Source: Mesosutterella faecium
GTDB lineage: Bacteria; Pseudomonadota; Gammaproteobacteria; Burkholderiales; Burkholderiaceae_F
Reading direction: 5' to 3'
NCBI RefSeq assembly: GCF_022809315.2
Contig: NZ_JAKZJU020000001.1
Location: 124,001 to 188,000 of the forward strand
Length of the DNA: 64,000 nucleotides
In this document: piece after piece, positions 46,504 to 56,074 of the stretch
Position numbering within the stretch: position 1 is the first letter of the stretch
Layout: each line of letters starts with the position of its first letter
The notes under the pieces: model-generated
Seen by the model: only the letters and a program-made list of their open reading frames with translations
What the model was told of the DNA's origin: nothing
The model's database searches: none
Made by a program: the position numbers and the translations under genes

Positions 46504-46810
46504 CGCAAGCTCCTTATGAGGGAAAGCGCCGCGCCTCTGCCGGGCGGCGCCTTCCGCGTATTTTAAAAGAGGCGGCAGTATTCCTCCTGATGCGCGATCG
46601 CCTCGGTTCGTATACAATCCGACCCGCGTTGAAAAATTCCGGCCGCAGGAGAGGCACTTCGCCGCGGACTCCGGAAGAGCAGTTGCCGCTTGTGGCAAAT
46701 AAATATTTTTTGACGTATAATTAATGTTTTCAGCAACGCCATTGCGTGCGAGATAACTTTTGCTTCCTCAGCACCCGGCGTTTTTTTATCATTTTGAACT
46801 GGAGATAGCG
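46504..46810 (+). promoter_or_regulatory. Divergent region ispH/rpmB with rpmB promoter
   Basis: No gene is seen. TATAAT lies at about 46715 just after a T-rich stretch, suiting an rpmB promoter with a leader near 90 bases. TACAAT near 46615 is a second -10-like box on the same strand. A -35 of good quality was not found for either. Confidence 0.45.
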
Positions 46811-47044
46811 ATGGCACGAGTGTGTCAAGTCACCGGCAAGGCGCCGATGGTCGGCCATACCGTCTCGCACGCGAACAATAAAACCAAGCGTCGCTTCATG
46901 CCCAACCTGCAGTATCGTCGTTTCTGGGTTGAGAGCGAAAACCGTTGGGTCCGCCTGCGTTTGACGACGGCGGGTCTGCGGACGGTTGACAAGGTTGGTA
47001 TCGATGCGGTTTTAGCGGATCTCCGCGCCCGCGGTGAGATGTAA
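46811..47044 (+). CDS. rpmB: 50S ribosomal protein L28
   Basis: A 77-residue large-subunit protein. [20 protein letters not shown] and [18 protein letters not shown] are the L28 signature. The ATG at 46811 follows CTGGAGATAGCG. The frame extends 51 bases upstream but without conservation. It is followed by rpmG after 15 bases, the standard rpmB-rpmG operon. Confidence 0.97.
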   Translation: MARVCQVTGKAPMVGHTVSHANNKTKRRFMPNLQYRRFWVESENRWVRLRLTTAGLRTVDKVGIDAVLADLRARGEM

Positions 47045-47059
47045 TTCAGGAGCTTCACC

Positions 47060-47227
47060 ATGGCAAAGGGAAATCGCGAAAAGATCAAGCTGGAGTCGAC
47101 CGCCGGTACCGGTCACTTCTATACGACCACGAAGAACAAGCGCACCACTACGGGCAAGCTGGAGTTCAGCAAGTACGACCCGGTGGCCCGCAAGCACGTG
47201 ATCTACAAGGAAACCAAGCTCAAGTAA
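47060..47227 (+). CDS. rpmG: 50S ribosomal protein L33
   Basis: A short gene of 55 codons: [20 protein letters not shown], then [20 protein letters not shown], then [14 protein letters not shown]. This is the zinc-free form of L33, lacking the CxxC pairs, as in most Proteobacteria. CAGGAGCTTCACC precedes the ATG. It is the last gene before a strong terminator. Confidence 0.97.
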   Translation: MAKGNREKIKLESTAGTGHFYTTTKNKRTTTGKLEFSKYDPVARKHVIYKETKLK

Positions 47228-47249
47228 TTTCGGGCTGCACTTTCCTCAC

Positions 47250-47283
47250 AAAACCGGATGGCTCGCTCCATCCGGTTTTTTTG
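47250..47283 (+). terminator. Terminator of rpmB-rpmG
   Basis: AAACCGGATGG and CCATCCGGTTT pair over 11 bp around CTCGCT, followed by a T run. Confidence 0.95.
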
Positions 47284-47299
47284 TGCGCATATGCTTCAA

Positions 47300-48030
47300 G
47301 AGAGACCCACCAGCATAGCTGGTGGTTCTCCCTGAGCGCCTGAAAGGCTCTCATACCAGCCGCGCCCAAACGGGCGCTCATGCGTCTGTCATTCGCATAT
47401 CTGCTGCCAGCCGCCCGTAAAACGGGCTATTTGCAGATTACCTGCCCTTGAATGGGTCCTCGGCAAACGGCATGCTTAATTGGGCACCCAGTTTGTCTTC
47501 ATCCAGTTGGTGTCTGATGTACTCCGCGATCTTGGTCTTGTTTTTGCCAACCGTGTCCACGTAGTACCCTCTGCACCAAAATTCTCGGTTTCGGTACTTA
47601 AATTTCAAATTCGCAAATTGCTCGTAAATCATTAGGCTGCTTTTCCCCTTGAGATACCCCACAACTGCTGAGACGCTGTACTTCGGGGGCATTTCCAACA
47701 GCATATGCACGTGATCCGGGCAACACTCCGCTTCTACGATGTTGATGCCCTTCCACTCGCAGAGCTTGCGAAGTATTTCTCCGACAGCCCGCTTTTTCTC
47801 GCCGTAAAACACCTGCCGGCGATACTTTGGCGCAAACACGATGTGGTACTTACAGTTCCACGTCGTGTGCGCCAAGGTTTTTGTATCATTCATTCTCGCA
47901 ACTCCTCTTAGTTAGGCTGGAGCAAATGCAGTGGCTAGACCGCATTGCTCTTTTTACCAAACTCGGAGGAGTTGTTTTTTGTGCAAAGCTATAAGCTTTA
48001 CTGAACTCCCAGCCTAGCTGGGAGTTTTCT
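47300..48030 (-). mobile_element. IS200-type insertion sequence (tnpA only)
   Basis: A single Y1 transposase gene lies between two subterminal hairpins, CCACCAGC-ATA-GCTGGTGG (47307-47325) and AACTCCCAGC-CTA-GCTGGGAGTT (48004-48026). This is the usual IS200/IS605 end structure without inverted repeats or target duplication. Two further hairpins, around CGCCC/GGGCG (47367-47380) and GCCCG/CGGGC (47413-47428), lie downstream of the gene. No tnpB is present. Exact ends are estimated. Confidence 0.85.
47438..47893 (-). CDS. tnpA: IS200-like HUH (Y1) transposase TnpA
   Basis: A 151-residue single-strand DNA transposase. The HUH pair is in CCPDHVHMLLEMPP, and the catalytic tyrosine lies in KIAEYIRHQLDED. 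HIVFAPKYRRQVFYG is a family landmark. Length is normal and the frame is intact. The leader (complement of 47894-47975) is highly structured. AGAGGAGTTGCGAG upstream of the ATG is the ribosome site, but GAGGAGTTG can pair with CAACTCCTC further upstream, which would hide it and keep transposase levels low, as reported for IS200. Confidence 0.93.
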   Translation of the reverse strand: MNDTKTLAHTTWNCKYHIVFAPKYRRQVFYGEKKRAVGEILRKLCEWKGINIVEAECCPDHVHMLLEMPPKYSVSAVVGYLKGKSSLMIYEQFANLKFKYRNREFWCRGYYVDTVGKNKTKIAEYIRHQLDEDKLGAQLSMPFAEDPFKGR

Positions 48031-48037
48031 ATTTACC

Positions 48038-48073
48038 AAAAAAGCCGCGCGGGCACCCCAGCGCGGCTTTTTT
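48038..48073. terminator. Bidirectional terminator beside the IS200 element
   Basis: AAAAAAGCCGCGC and GCGCGGCTTTTTT pair over 13 bp with a 10-base loop, so T runs exist on both strands. It ends the rsmB-type gene on the minus strand. Confidence 0.9.
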
Positions 48074-48115
48074 GTCCCCCGGAGCGCCCGCCTTTCGGGC
48101 GGGCCCTCTTTTTTT

Positions 48116-49579
48116 TCAGCGGCCGCGGGGGGCCCCGCCCTCGTGCGCGGCCCGCGCCGGGTCCTCGGCCACCCGCTCAAGCACCGCGGAGAAAAAGCCG
48201 TCGGTCGCGTTGGCCTGCGGGAGCATGACGAAATAGCTGCCCATCCTCTCGCGCTCCTCGGCTGTGAAAGGCACCTTCTGGGCGGCGAGGATGTCCGGGG
48301 CGCTGCGCAGCTCGAACTCCGGGTGCTCGGCGAGGAACGCCTCGACCACGCCCTGGTTCTCCTCGCGCAGCACCGAGCAGGTCGCGTAGACGAGCCGGCC
48401 GCCTTTTTTCACGAGGCGGGCCGCCGAGCGGATCACAGAGGCCTGGACCGCGTTGATGCGCTCGAGCTCCGCCACCGAAAGCCGCCAGCGCAGGTCGGGA
48501 TTGCGCCGCAGCGTCCCCGTGCCGGTGCACGGGGCGTCGACCAGCACGCGGTCGAATTTTCCGATCAGGCGGCCGAGCCGGCGGTCGTACTCGTCGCGGA
48601 TCGCTATCGGGTGCACGTTGGTGAGGCCCGAGCGGCGGAGCCTGGGCACCATGCCGGCGAGCCGCTTCGCGTTCACGTCGAAGGCGTAGAGCGATCCGGT
48701 CGACTTCATGAGCGCCCCGATGGCGAGGGTCTTTCCGCCCGCGCCCGCGCAGAAGTCGCAGACCATCAGCCTGCGGCAGGGCGCGAGCAGCCTCGCGATG
48801 AGCTGGCTGCCCTCGTCCTGGATGTCGACGCGGCCCTCGCGGTAGACGGGCCAGGAGCCGATGCCCACCTTCTCGGCGAGCCTCAGCCCGTCGGGCGAGT
48901 AGTGCATCGGGGAGGCCTGCACGCCGCGCTCGGCGAACTCCTCCGCGACGGACTTCGGGTCGGCCTTGAGGGAGTTCACGCGCAGGTCGAGCGGCGCGGG
49001 CTGGGCGATCGCGCGGAAGAAGGCCTCGGCGTCGGGGTACTGCGCCCTGATCCTGTCGTAGAGCCAGTCGGGCAGCTCCGCGCGCACCGGGGCCGGGGCC
49101 TCACTGACGTCCTTGGCCTTTGCGAGAACCGCGTCGAGCGCGGCGGCGTCGCGCCCCGCGGCGGCCTCGGAGATCTGCCCGCGGCCAAAGCGCAGGGCGA
49201 GCGCCACGAGGGCGGCAAGCCGCGGCGAGCGCTCGGGCACGGCCGGCGCCATCGCCCAGGCGATCGAGGCGAGGTGCCGCAGCGCGTAGTACACGGTTTC
49301 AGCCACCAGGCCCCGGTCGCGCGACCCGAGCTCGTGGTTTTTTCTGAAATAAAGCGACAACAGCACGTCGGCCGGGCCGTCGAGCTTAAGCACCATGTGC
49401 AGCGCGTCGGCGAGGTGCCCCACGATGAACGGCGTCCCCGCCACGGCCTCGCCGCGGGGGCCGCGGCCGCCGCCCGGCCGCCCCGCGCCCGCCGCCCGGG
49501 GACGGGAGGCGCCGCGTCCTTTGCCGCGCGCCCCGGCTCTCCCCTCGAAGTGTCTGTTCCGCTGTCCGGGCATGCCCAT
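48116..49579 (-). CDS. RsmB/NOP-family 16S rRNA m5C methyltransferase
   Basis: A SAM-dependent RNA cytosine-C5 methyltransferase. A NusB-like N-terminal helical part (LLSLYFRKNHELGSRDRG) precedes the Rossmann domain. VCDFCAGAGGKTLAIGALM is the SAM site. The two catalytic cysteines are in LVDAPCTGTGTLRRNPDLRW and VYATCSVLREEN. The 487 residues include an Arg/Gly-rich N-terminal 45 residues that may not be translated if a downstream start is used. By homology the target is C967 of 16S rRNA, but paralogs with other targets exist. It lies 109 bases after purN on the same strand. Confidence 0.88.
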   Translation of the reverse strand: MGMPGQRNRHFEGRAGARGKGRGASRPRAAGAGRPGGGRGPRGEAVAGTPFIVGHLADALHMVLKLDGPADVLLSLYFRKNHELGSRDRGLVAETVYYALRHLASIAWAMAPAVPERSPRLAALVALALRFGRGQISEAAAGRDAAALDAVLAKAKDVSEAPAPVRAELPDWLYDRIRAQYPDAEAFFRAIAQPAPLDLRVNSLKADPKSVAEEFAERGVQASPMHYSPDGLRLAEKVGIGSWPVYREGRVDIQDEGSQLIARLLAPCRRLMVCDFCAGAGGKTLAIGALMKSTGSLYAFDVNAKRLAGMVPRLRRSGLTNVHPIAIRDEYDRRLGRLIGKFDRVLVDAPCTGTGTLRRNPDLRWRLSVAELERINAVQASVIRSAARLVKKGGRLVYATCSVLREENQGVVEAFLAEHPEFELRSAPDILAAQKVPFTAEERERMGSYFVMLPQANATDGFFSAVLERVAEDPARAAHEGGAPRGR

Positions 49580-49688
49580 AGCTCAAAGCCTCCAGAATGC
49601 AAAAATGCAGGCCGCCTCTTTCCCGATCAGGGCGGAAAGCGGGCGGCCGATGAAAACAGGTTTCCTGAACAAAAGCACGAAAGGCCGT

Positions 49689-50336
49689 TCAGGCGAAAAT
49701 CGCAAGCTCCCGGGCGGTGTCGTCGTCCATCACCGCGCGGCCGCCCTCGAGGCGGACGCGGCCCTCGAGCACCGCGCGGCACACGCGCGGATAGAGCACG
49801 TGCTCCAGCTCGAGCCCGCGTGCGGCCAGGGTCTCGGCGGTGTCGCTCGGCAGCACCGGCACGACGGCCTGCCCGATGATGGCCCCGCCGTCGAGCGCCG
49901 CGGACACGAAGTGCACGGTCGAGCCGTGAACGCGCACGCCCGCGTCGATCGCCCTCTGGTGCGTGTCGAGGCCCTTGAAGAGCGGCAGCAGCGCCGGATG
50001 GATGTTGAGGATCTTCCCTTCGCGCGGCGCGACGAACCGCTCGGTGAGAATCCGCATGAAGCCGGCGAGCACGATGAGGTCGGGCTCGAACCGGTCGACC
50101 TCCTGGGCGAGCCGCTCCTCGAAGGCCTCGCGGGTCGGGAAGAGCTTGTGGTCCACGGCGACCGCGGGGATCCCCTCGCGCCGGGCCGTCTCCAGCCCGC
50201 GGGCGCCGGGGCGGTTGGAGATGACCGCGGCGATGCGGGCCCCCGGGTTCTGCTCCCAGCGCTGCTCGCGGCTTGCGCGCAGAATCGCCTCGAAGTTGGA
50301 GCCCCGGCCGGAAATCAAAATGACGATGTTTTTCAT
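49689..50336 (-). CDS. purN: Phosphoribosylglycinamide formyltransferase
   Basis: The folate-dependent GAR transformylase of purine synthesis. MKNIVILISGRGSNFEAIL is the GAR-binding start, ILNIHPALLPLFKGLDTH contains the catalytic Asn and His, and GSTVHFVSAALDGGAIIGQ carries the second catalytic His and the Asp-containing loop. The length is 215 residues. The frame extends upstream to 50420, but the ATG at 50336 gives the canonical start. It is divergent from ribF, with both promoters in about 110 bases. Confidence 0.95.
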   Translation of the reverse strand: MKNIVILISGRGSNFEAILRASREQRWEQNPGARIAAVISNRPGARGLETARREGIPAVAVDHKLFPTREAFEERLAQEVDRFEPDLIVLAGFMRILTERFVAPREGKILNIHPALLPLFKGLDTHQRAIDAGVRVHGSTVHFVSAALDGGAIIGQAVVPVLPSDTAETLAARGLELEHVLYPRVCRAVLEGRVRLEGGRAVMDDDTARELAIFA

Positions 50337-50446
50337 AATGACGCTATTGTAACGGAAGGCCGGGGCTGCACTTCGCAGCCGGATCCCGCGGCCGGTATAA
50401 TGTCTGCTCTTTGTTCCCACAGAAACGGACGCAGTTTCCTCCTCCC

Positions 50447-51436
50447 ATGAAGGTCTTCCTAGGCTTCCCCCCGCAGCGCGCCGCGGCCCGCACGGCCGTC
50501 GCGATCGGCAATTTCGACGGCGTGCACCGCGGCCACCAGGTGCTGCTGCGCGGCGCGGCGGACTTCGCCGTCTCGCACCCCGGGGTCACGGCCTGCGCGC
50601 TCACCTTCGAGCCGCACCCGAAGGAGTTCTTCTGCCCGGACAGCGCTCCGGCCCGCATCTCGACCCTGCGCGACAAAATCGCGCTTTTCTCCCGCTACGG
50701 CTCGGAGATGGCCTGCGTCGCGCGCTTTACCCGCGCGCTCGCGGACATGACCCCCGAGCAGTTCGTAAGCGGCATCCTTGGCGCGAGGCTGCACGCGGCC
50801 TTCGTCGCCGTGGGCTCGAACTTTACCTTCGGGCGCCGGGGCAGCGGCACGGCCGGCGACCTGCGGCGGCTCTGCGAGCCGCTCGGCATCGAGGTGTTCG
50901 CGCCCGAAGTGCTGCGCGAGGACGGCGGCTGCGTCTCCTCCTCGAGGCTGCGCGGGCTGCTTGCCGCCGGGGATCTCGAGGAGGCCGAGCGCCTGATGGG
51001 ACACCCCTGCACGATCACGGGCCGCGTCGGGCACGGCGAGGAAATGGGCAGGAAGCTCGGCTTTCCCACCCTCAACCTGAGGCCGCTGCCGCCCGGCTGC
51101 CGCTCCAGGCCCGCGGCCGAAGGAGTGTTCGCCTCCTGGGTCTGCGGGCTGGCCGACCGGCCCCTGCCCGGCATCACGAGCATCGGCTGCCGCCCGACGC
51201 TGGGCGAGCGGCTGCGCTACACCTGCGAGACGAACGTGCTCGGCTGGAGGGGAAACGCCTACGGCCGGATGATCCAGGTGCGGCTCGTGCGCAAGCTGCG
51301 GGACAATCGCAAGTTTTCCGGCCTTGAGGAGCTCAGGGCCGGCATCAGGGGCGACGAGGCTGCGGCCCGCGCCTTTTTCTCGGAGACGCAGGGAGGCCCC
51401 GGCCGGGCCTTCGAAGAGCGTCCCTCCAACACTTAA
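50447..51436 (+). CDS. ribF: Bifunctional riboflavin kinase / FAD synthetase
   Basis: Makes FMN and FAD. The N-terminal adenylyltransferase part shows AIGNFDGVHRGHQVLL (residues 19-34) and GSNFTFGRRGSGTAGDL. The C-terminal kinase part shows GRKLGFPTLNL and GVFASWV. It has 329 residues. The ATG at 50447 is canonical. TATAAT at 50396-50401 gives a plausible promoter with a leader near 39 bases. It starts the conserved ribF-ileS-lspA series, and its products supply the several flavoproteins in this window. Confidence 0.94.
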   Translation: MKVFLGFPPQRAAARTAVAIGNFDGVHRGHQVLLRGAADFAVSHPGVTACALTFEPHPKEFFCPDSAPARISTLRDKIALFSRYGSEMACVARFTRALADMTPEQFVSGILGARLHAAFVAVGSNFTFGRRGSGTAGDLRRLCEPLGIEVFAPEVLREDGGCVSSSRLRGLLAAGDLEEAERLMGHPCTITGRVGHGEEMGRKLGFPTLNLRPLPPGCRSRPAAEGVFASWVCGLADRPLPGITSIGCRPTLGERLRYTCETNVLGWRGNAYGRMIQVRLVRKLRDNRKFSGLEELRAGIRGDEAAARAFFSETQGGPGRAFEERPSNT

Positions 51437-51477
51437 TCCAACCGAAGAGCCCGAGGGGGCCGGGAGATTAACAGAAC

Positions 51478-54345
51478 ATGGCCAACAGCGACAATCAGAC
51501 GAGGAAGTATCCGCTCAACCTGCCGGATACGCCGTTTCCGATGCGCGGAAACCTTCCCCAGCGCGAACCGCGCTGGATCGACGAGTGGGACCGCAAGGAC
51601 CTCTACCACGTGGTGCGGCGGGCCCGCCAGGGAGCGAAGAAGTTCATCCTGCACGACGGCCCCCCGTATGCGAACGGCGACATCCACCTCGGCCACGCTG
51701 TTAACAAGATCCTGAAGGACATCATCAACAAGTCGAAGCTGCTCGAGGGCTACGACGTGCCCTACGTGCCGGGCTGGGACTGCCACGGCATGCCCATCGA
51801 GATCCAGATCGAAAAGCAGTACGGGAAGAACATCCCCGTTCTGGAGCGCCAGAGCAAGTGCCGCGCCTACGCCCACGAGCAGGTGGCGCGCCAGATGAAG
51901 GACTTCAAGCGGCTCGGCGTGCTCGCCGACTGGGGCCACCCGTACCTCACGCTGCGCCACGAGACCGAGGCGACGGAAATCCGCGCCCTCGCGAAGATCA
52001 TGGCCAAGGGCTACGTCTACCGCGGCCTGAAGCCCGTCAACTGGTGCTTCGACTGCCAGAGCGCGCTGGCCGAGGCCGAGGTCGAGTACAAGGACATCAA
52101 GAGCCCCACGCTCGACGTCGCCTTCCCGCTGCTAGAAGAGGACCGCGCGAAGCTCGAGAAAGCCTTCGGAGTGGCCGTCACGAAGCCCGCCGCGGCCGTG
52201 ATCTGGACCACGACGCCCTGGACCATTCCGGCCAACCAGGCCCTCAACGTCCACCCCGACCTCGACTACGCCCTGATCGACACGGGCGACAGGCTGCTCA
52301 TCCTGTGCGAGAAGCTCGCCGCAGAGGCCCTCAAGCGCTACGGAATGACCGGCCGGACGCTGGCCGTCACGAAGGGCCGCGCGCTCGAGATGATCCGCTT
52401 CCGCCATCCGCTCGCGCAGATGGACAAGGGCTACGACCGCTGCTCGCCCGTCTACCTGGCCGAGTACGTCGACGCCACCGCCGGCACGGGCATCGTGCAC
52501 TCCGCCCCCGCCTACGGCGTGGACGACTTCAACACCTGCAAGGCCTACGGGATGAAGAACGACGAAATCCTGAGCCCCGTGCAGAACGACGGCACCTACG
52601 CGGCCTCGCTGCCGCTTTTCGGCGGCATGAACATCTGGAAGGCCGGCCGCAAGGTGCTCGACACGCTGCGGCTTGCCGGCAACCTGCTCAACGAGGACTC
52701 GATCGTCCACAGCTACATGCACTGCTGGCGCCACAAGACGCCGCTCATCTTCAGGGCCACCTCCCAGTGGTTCGTGAGGATGGACCGCTCGACGCCCGAC
52801 ACCAGGGGCGTGCTGCAGCCCGAAGGGGCCCCCGAGCCCGAGCCGCTGCGCGAGATCGCGCTGCGCGGCGTGGACGCGACGAAGTTCTATCCGCCCTGGG
52901 GCTACAACCGGCTGCACGCCATGATCGCGAACCGCCCCGACTGGTGCCTGTCGCGCCAGAGGACCTGGGGCGTGCCGATGCCCTTCTTCGTGAACAAGGC
53001 GACCGGAGAGCTGCACCCGCGCACGCTCGAAATCATGGAAGAGGTCGCGAAGAAGGTCGAAAAAGGCGGCATTGAGATCTGGACCACGGCGAAGGCCGAG
53101 GACTTCATGCCCGAGGACGAGGCGAAGCTCTACGAGAAGACCAACAACACGCTCGACGTCTGGTTCGACTCGGGCACCACGCACTACACGGTGATGCGCG
53201 GCAGCCACAAGGACGATCTCGGCTTCCCGGCCGACATGTACCTTGAGGGCTCCGACCAGCACCGCGGCTGGTTCCACAGCTCGCTGCTCACCGCCTCGAT
53301 GCTCGACGGCCGCCCGCCCTACAACGCGCTGCTCACCCACGGCTTCACGGTGGACGAGAACGGCGAGAAAATGTCCAAGTCGAAGGGCAACGTCGTCCGC
53401 CCGCAGGAGATCTCCGACAAGTTCGGGGCTGAAATCCTGCGCCTGTGGGTCGCCTCCACCGACTACACCGGGGAGCTGCGCCTCGGCAAGACCATTCTGA
53501 AGGGCGTCGTCGACTCCTACCGGCGCATCCGCAACACGCTGCGGTTCCTGCTGGCCAACACGAGCGACTTCGACATCGAGCGCGACGCCGTTCCGGTCGC
53601 GCAGATGCTCGACATCGACCGCTGGGCGCTCGCGCGCGCCGCGCAGCTCCAGCGCGACGTGATCGCCGACGCGGACCGCTGCGAGTTCCACACGATGGTC
53701 TCGAGGCTGCACTCCTTCGCCTCCGACGACCTGGGCAGCTTCTACCTCGACATCCTCAAGGACCGGCTCTACACCTGCGGGGCGAAGAGCCTCGCCCGCC
53801 GCTCGGCCCAGACCGCGCTGTGGCACATCACGGCGAGCTACCTGCGGCTCATGGCCCCGGTGCTCACCTTCACCGCCGAGGAGGCCTTCGCGGTCTTCAG
53901 CCCGAACAAGACCGGCACGATCTTCACCGAGACGCACCACAGCCTGCCCGAGATTCCGCAGGCCCGCGAGCTGCTCGCGCGCTGGGCCCTCATCCGCGAG
54001 GCCCGCGCCGTCGTGCAGAAGACGGTGGAGGACCTGCGGGGAACCGGAGCGGTGGGCTCGTCGCTGCAGGCAAACGTCTGCATTACCGCCTCGGGCGACA
54101 CCTACAAGGCGCTGGCGGGCCTGGGCGACGAGCTGAAGTTCGTCATGGTGACGAGCCGCGCCGAACTCCGGCAGGGCAAGGAAGGCTCTCCCACGGCCTG
54201 CACCGCCGAGGCGAGCCGCGCGAAGAAGTGCCTGCGCTGCTGGCACTATGAGGAGGACGTCGGCTCCGACGCCGCCCATCCGGACCTCTGCCCGCGCTGC
54301 GTCGAGAACCTCTTCGGGGCGGGAGAGACCCGCACGAAGGCCTGA
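51478..54345 (+). CDS. ileS: Isoleucyl-tRNA synthetase
   Basis: Charges tRNA-Ile. The 955 residues are normal. The HIGH motif is in [20 protein letters not shown] (about 57-76) and KMSKS in [14 protein letters not shown]. The editing domain lies between. A C-terminal zinc site is formed by [13 protein letters not shown] and [11 protein letters not shown]. The ATG follows CCGGGAGATTAACAGAAC. It lies between ribF and lspA as in most Proteobacteria. Confidence 0.97.
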   Translation: MANSDNQTRKYPLNLPDTPFPMRGNLPQREPRWIDEWDRKDLYHVVRRARQGAKKFILHDGPPYANGDIHLGHAVNKILKDIINKSKLLEGYDVPYVPGWDCHGMPIEIQIEKQYGKNIPVLERQSKCRAYAHEQVARQMKDFKRLGVLADWGHPYLTLRHETEATEIRALAKIMAKGYVYRGLKPVNWCFDCQSALAEAEVEYKDIKSPTLDVAFPLLEEDRAKLEKAFGVAVTKPAAAVIWTTTPWTIPANQALNVHPDLDYALIDTGDRLLILCEKLAAEALKRYGMTGRTLAVTKGRALEMIRFRHPLAQMDKGYDRCSPVYLAEYVDATAGTGIVHSAPAYGVDDFNTCKAYGMKNDEILSPVQNDGTYAASLPLFGGMNIWKAGRKVLDTLRLAGNLLNEDSIVHSYMHCWRHKTPLIFRATSQWFVRMDRSTPDTRGVLQPEGAPEPEPLREIALRGVDATKFYPPWGYNRLHAMIANRPDWCLSRQRTWGVPMPFFVNKATGELHPRTLEIMEEVAKKVEKGGIEIWTTAKAEDFMPEDEAKLYEKTNNTLDVWFDSGTTHYTVMRGSHKDDLGFPADMYLEGSDQHRGWFHSSLLTASMLDGRPPYNALLTHGFTVDENGEKMSKSKGNVVRPQEISDKFGAEILRLWVASTDYTGELRLGKTILKGVVDSYRRIRNTLRFLLANTSDFDIERDAVPVAQMLDIDRWALARAAQLQRDVIADADRCEFHTMVSRLHSFASDDLGSFYLDILKDRLYTCGAKSLARRSAQTALWHITASYLRLMAPVLTFTAEEAFAVFSPNKTGTIFTETHHSLPEIPQARELLARWALIREARAVVQKTVEDLRGTGAVGSSLQANVCITASGDTYKALAGLGDELKFVMVTSRAELRQGKEGSPTACTAEASRAKKCLRCWHYEEDVGSDAAHPDLCPRCVENLFGAGETRTKA

Positions 54346-54363
54346 GGCCCCGGAGGACAGCCG

Positions 54364-54846
54364 ATGAAGCCAAGCAGCAGGACAGGCGGCGCGGCCCGCT
54401 GGTTTCTGATCGCCCTGGCGGTCTTTGCGGCCGACCAGGCCGCCAAGGCCTGGGCGAACGAGGCGCTCGCCGACGGATGGATCGAGGTGACGGGATTCTT
54501 CAGCCTCGTGCTGCTGCGCAACACCGGCTCCGCCTTCTCGTTTCTCGCCGACGCGGGCGGCTGGCAGCAGCTTTTCTTCGGCGCGGCCGCCCTCGGCATT
54601 TCCGCCTTCCTCGCCGCGCTCATCCTCAGGCACCGGACGGACGCCCTGCTGTGCACGGGCTGCGCGCTTGTGATCGGAGGCGCGCTCGGCAACCTCGCCG
54701 ACCGGCTCCTCGCGGGCGCCGTCACAGACTTTCTCGACTTCCACATCGGCTCGCTGCACTGGCCCGCGTTCAACATCGCCGACGCGGCCATCGTGGCCGG
54801 GGTGGCGCTGCTGTGCCGGAAGGAGATGAAAAGCGGCCGCAGCTGA
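54364..54846 (+). CDS. lspA: Lipoprotein signal peptidase II
   Basis: Cleaves signal peptides of prolipoproteins in the inner membrane. The 160 residues have four hydrophobic helices. The two catalytic aspartates lie in AVTDFLDFHIG and PAFNIADAAIVAGV. FAADQAAKAWANEAL is the usual N-terminal segment. CCGGAGGACAGCCG precedes the ATG, 18 bases after the ileS stop. A terminator follows. The ABC receptor in this window (6926) is one likely substrate. Confidence 0.95.
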   Translation: MKPSSRTGGAARWFLIALAVFAADQAAKAWANEALADGWIEVTGFFSLVLLRNTGSAFSFLADAGGWQQLFFGAAALGISAFLAALILRHRTDALLCTGCALVIGGALGNLADRLLAGAVTDFLDFHIGSLHWPAFNIADAAIVAGVALLCRKEMKSGRS

Positions 54847-54886
54847 AAAGGCGGGCGGACCCCCGCCCCTTTGCAGCCCGGTCCTG

Positions 54887-54917
54887 CGCCTCCGGTTTTT
54901 TCCGGAGGCGTTTTTTT
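54887..54917 (+). terminator. Terminator of ribF-ileS-lspA
   Basis: CGCCTCCGG and CCGGAGGCG pair over 9 bp around six T, followed by seven T. Confidence 0.93.
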
Positions 54918-54957
54918 GCGGCGCGCCGTGCAGCGGCGGGAGGCGCCGCAAACTTCG

Positions 54958-54963
54958 TATAAT
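54958..54963 (+). promoter_or_regulatory. ispB -10 box close to the start codon
   Basis: A consensus TATAAT ends 9 bases before the ATG at 54973, so the message would have almost no leader. No ribosome-binding sequence is visible. Confidence 0.5.
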
Positions 54964-54972
54964 GCCTTCATC

Positions 54973-55962
54973 ATGCTGAAAAACATCATCTCCAGAGCCG
55001 GCCTCAAAGCCGCCATGAACCTCATCGCCTCCGACATGAAGCGGGTCGACGAGACCATCCACCGCGAGCTGGGCAGCGAAATCCGCCGTGTCGCCGAAGT
55101 CGCCGACTACATCACGAGCTCTGGGGGCAAGCGCATGCGCCCCGCCCTCGTGCTGCTGACGGCGGGAGCCCTGGGCTGCACGGGCGACAAGCCCGTGTAC
55201 CTCGGAGCCGTGATCGAGATCCTGCACACCGCGACGCTGATGCACGACGACGTGGTGGACGAGGCCGACATGCGGCGCGGCAAGCCCACCGCGAACGCCC
55301 GCTGGGACAACCCGACCGCGGTGCTCGTGGGCGACTTCCTCTACACCCGCGCCTTCCAGATGATGGTGAAGACCGCCAACCTCCGGGCGATGGCCGAAAT
55401 CGCAGCGGCCGCCAACCGCCTGGCCGAGGGCGAGGTCCTGCAGATGGACAACGCGCACGACCCGGCCGTCGGGATCGACCGCTACTACCAGGTGATCGAG
55501 CGCAAGACCGCCTGCCTCTTCGAGTGCGCCGCTCTCATCGCCTGTTCGGTCTCCGAGGCCTCCGAAGAGGAGGAAAAGGCCCTCGCGGAATACGCCCGGC
55601 GCCTGGGCTACGCCTTCCAGATCGCCGACGACTACCTCGACTACGCGGGCGATGCGGCCGTGACCGGCAAGAACCTGGGGGCCGACCTCGAGGAAGGCAA
55701 GGTGACGCTGCCGCTCATCTACGCCATGCAGCGCGCGCAGCCCGAAAAGCGCTCGATGATTGAGGAGGCGGTCCGCCGGGGCCACGGCGACTTCGAGGCG
55801 ATCAGCGCGATCGTGCGCGAAACCGGGGCGCTTGAGGCCTCGCTCGAGCGGGCCGCGCAGGAGGCCCGCGCCGGCAAGCAGGCCCTGCAGGCCCTGCCGG
55901 CAAGCCCCTACCGGGACGCGCTCGAGACGATCATCGACTACACCGTTTCGCGCAGCCGCTGA
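54973..55962 (+). CDS. ispB: Polyprenyl (octaprenyl-type) diphosphate synthase
   Basis: Elongates isoprenoid diphosphates to make the side chain of respiratory quinones. The first aspartate-rich motif is in LMHDDVVDEADMRRG and the second in FQIADDYLDYAGD. GGKRMRPALVLL binds IPP. The length of 329 residues fits long-chain synthases. The frame opens at 54871, but the ATG at 54973 is canonical. Its quinone product would serve the reductases encoded in this window. Chain length cannot be read from the sequence with certainty. Confidence 0.93.
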   Translation: MLKNIISRAGLKAAMNLIASDMKRVDETIHRELGSEIRRVAEVADYITSSGGKRMRPALVLLTAGALGCTGDKPVYLGAVIEILHTATLMHDDVVDEADMRRGKPTANARWDNPTAVLVGDFLYTRAFQMMVKTANLRAMAEIAAAANRLAEGEVLQMDNAHDPAVGIDRYYQVIERKTACLFECAALIACSVSEASEEEEKALAEYARRLGYAFQIADDYLDYAGDAAVTGKNLGADLEEGKVTLPLIYAMQRAQPEKRSMIEEAVRRGHGDFEAISAIVRETGALEASLERAAQEARAGKQALQALPASPYRDALETIIDYTVSRSR

Positions 55963-56074
55963 AAAACGCGCCCTGGCGCGCCCCTTTGAAGGCGCCGGCC
56001 CGAAGCGCGCGCCTTCACGGGGACTTTCCCCCTTGACCGTGGCCGCCGCAGCCGGCGGCCGGGAGTGACTTCCA

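Noticed and set aside
47300..47440. GC hairpins downstream of the IS200 transposase considered as an omega-RNA or CRISPR-like repeat
   Set aside because: No tnpB or cas gene is present and the hairpins are not regularly spaced repeats; they fit ordinary IS200 end structure.
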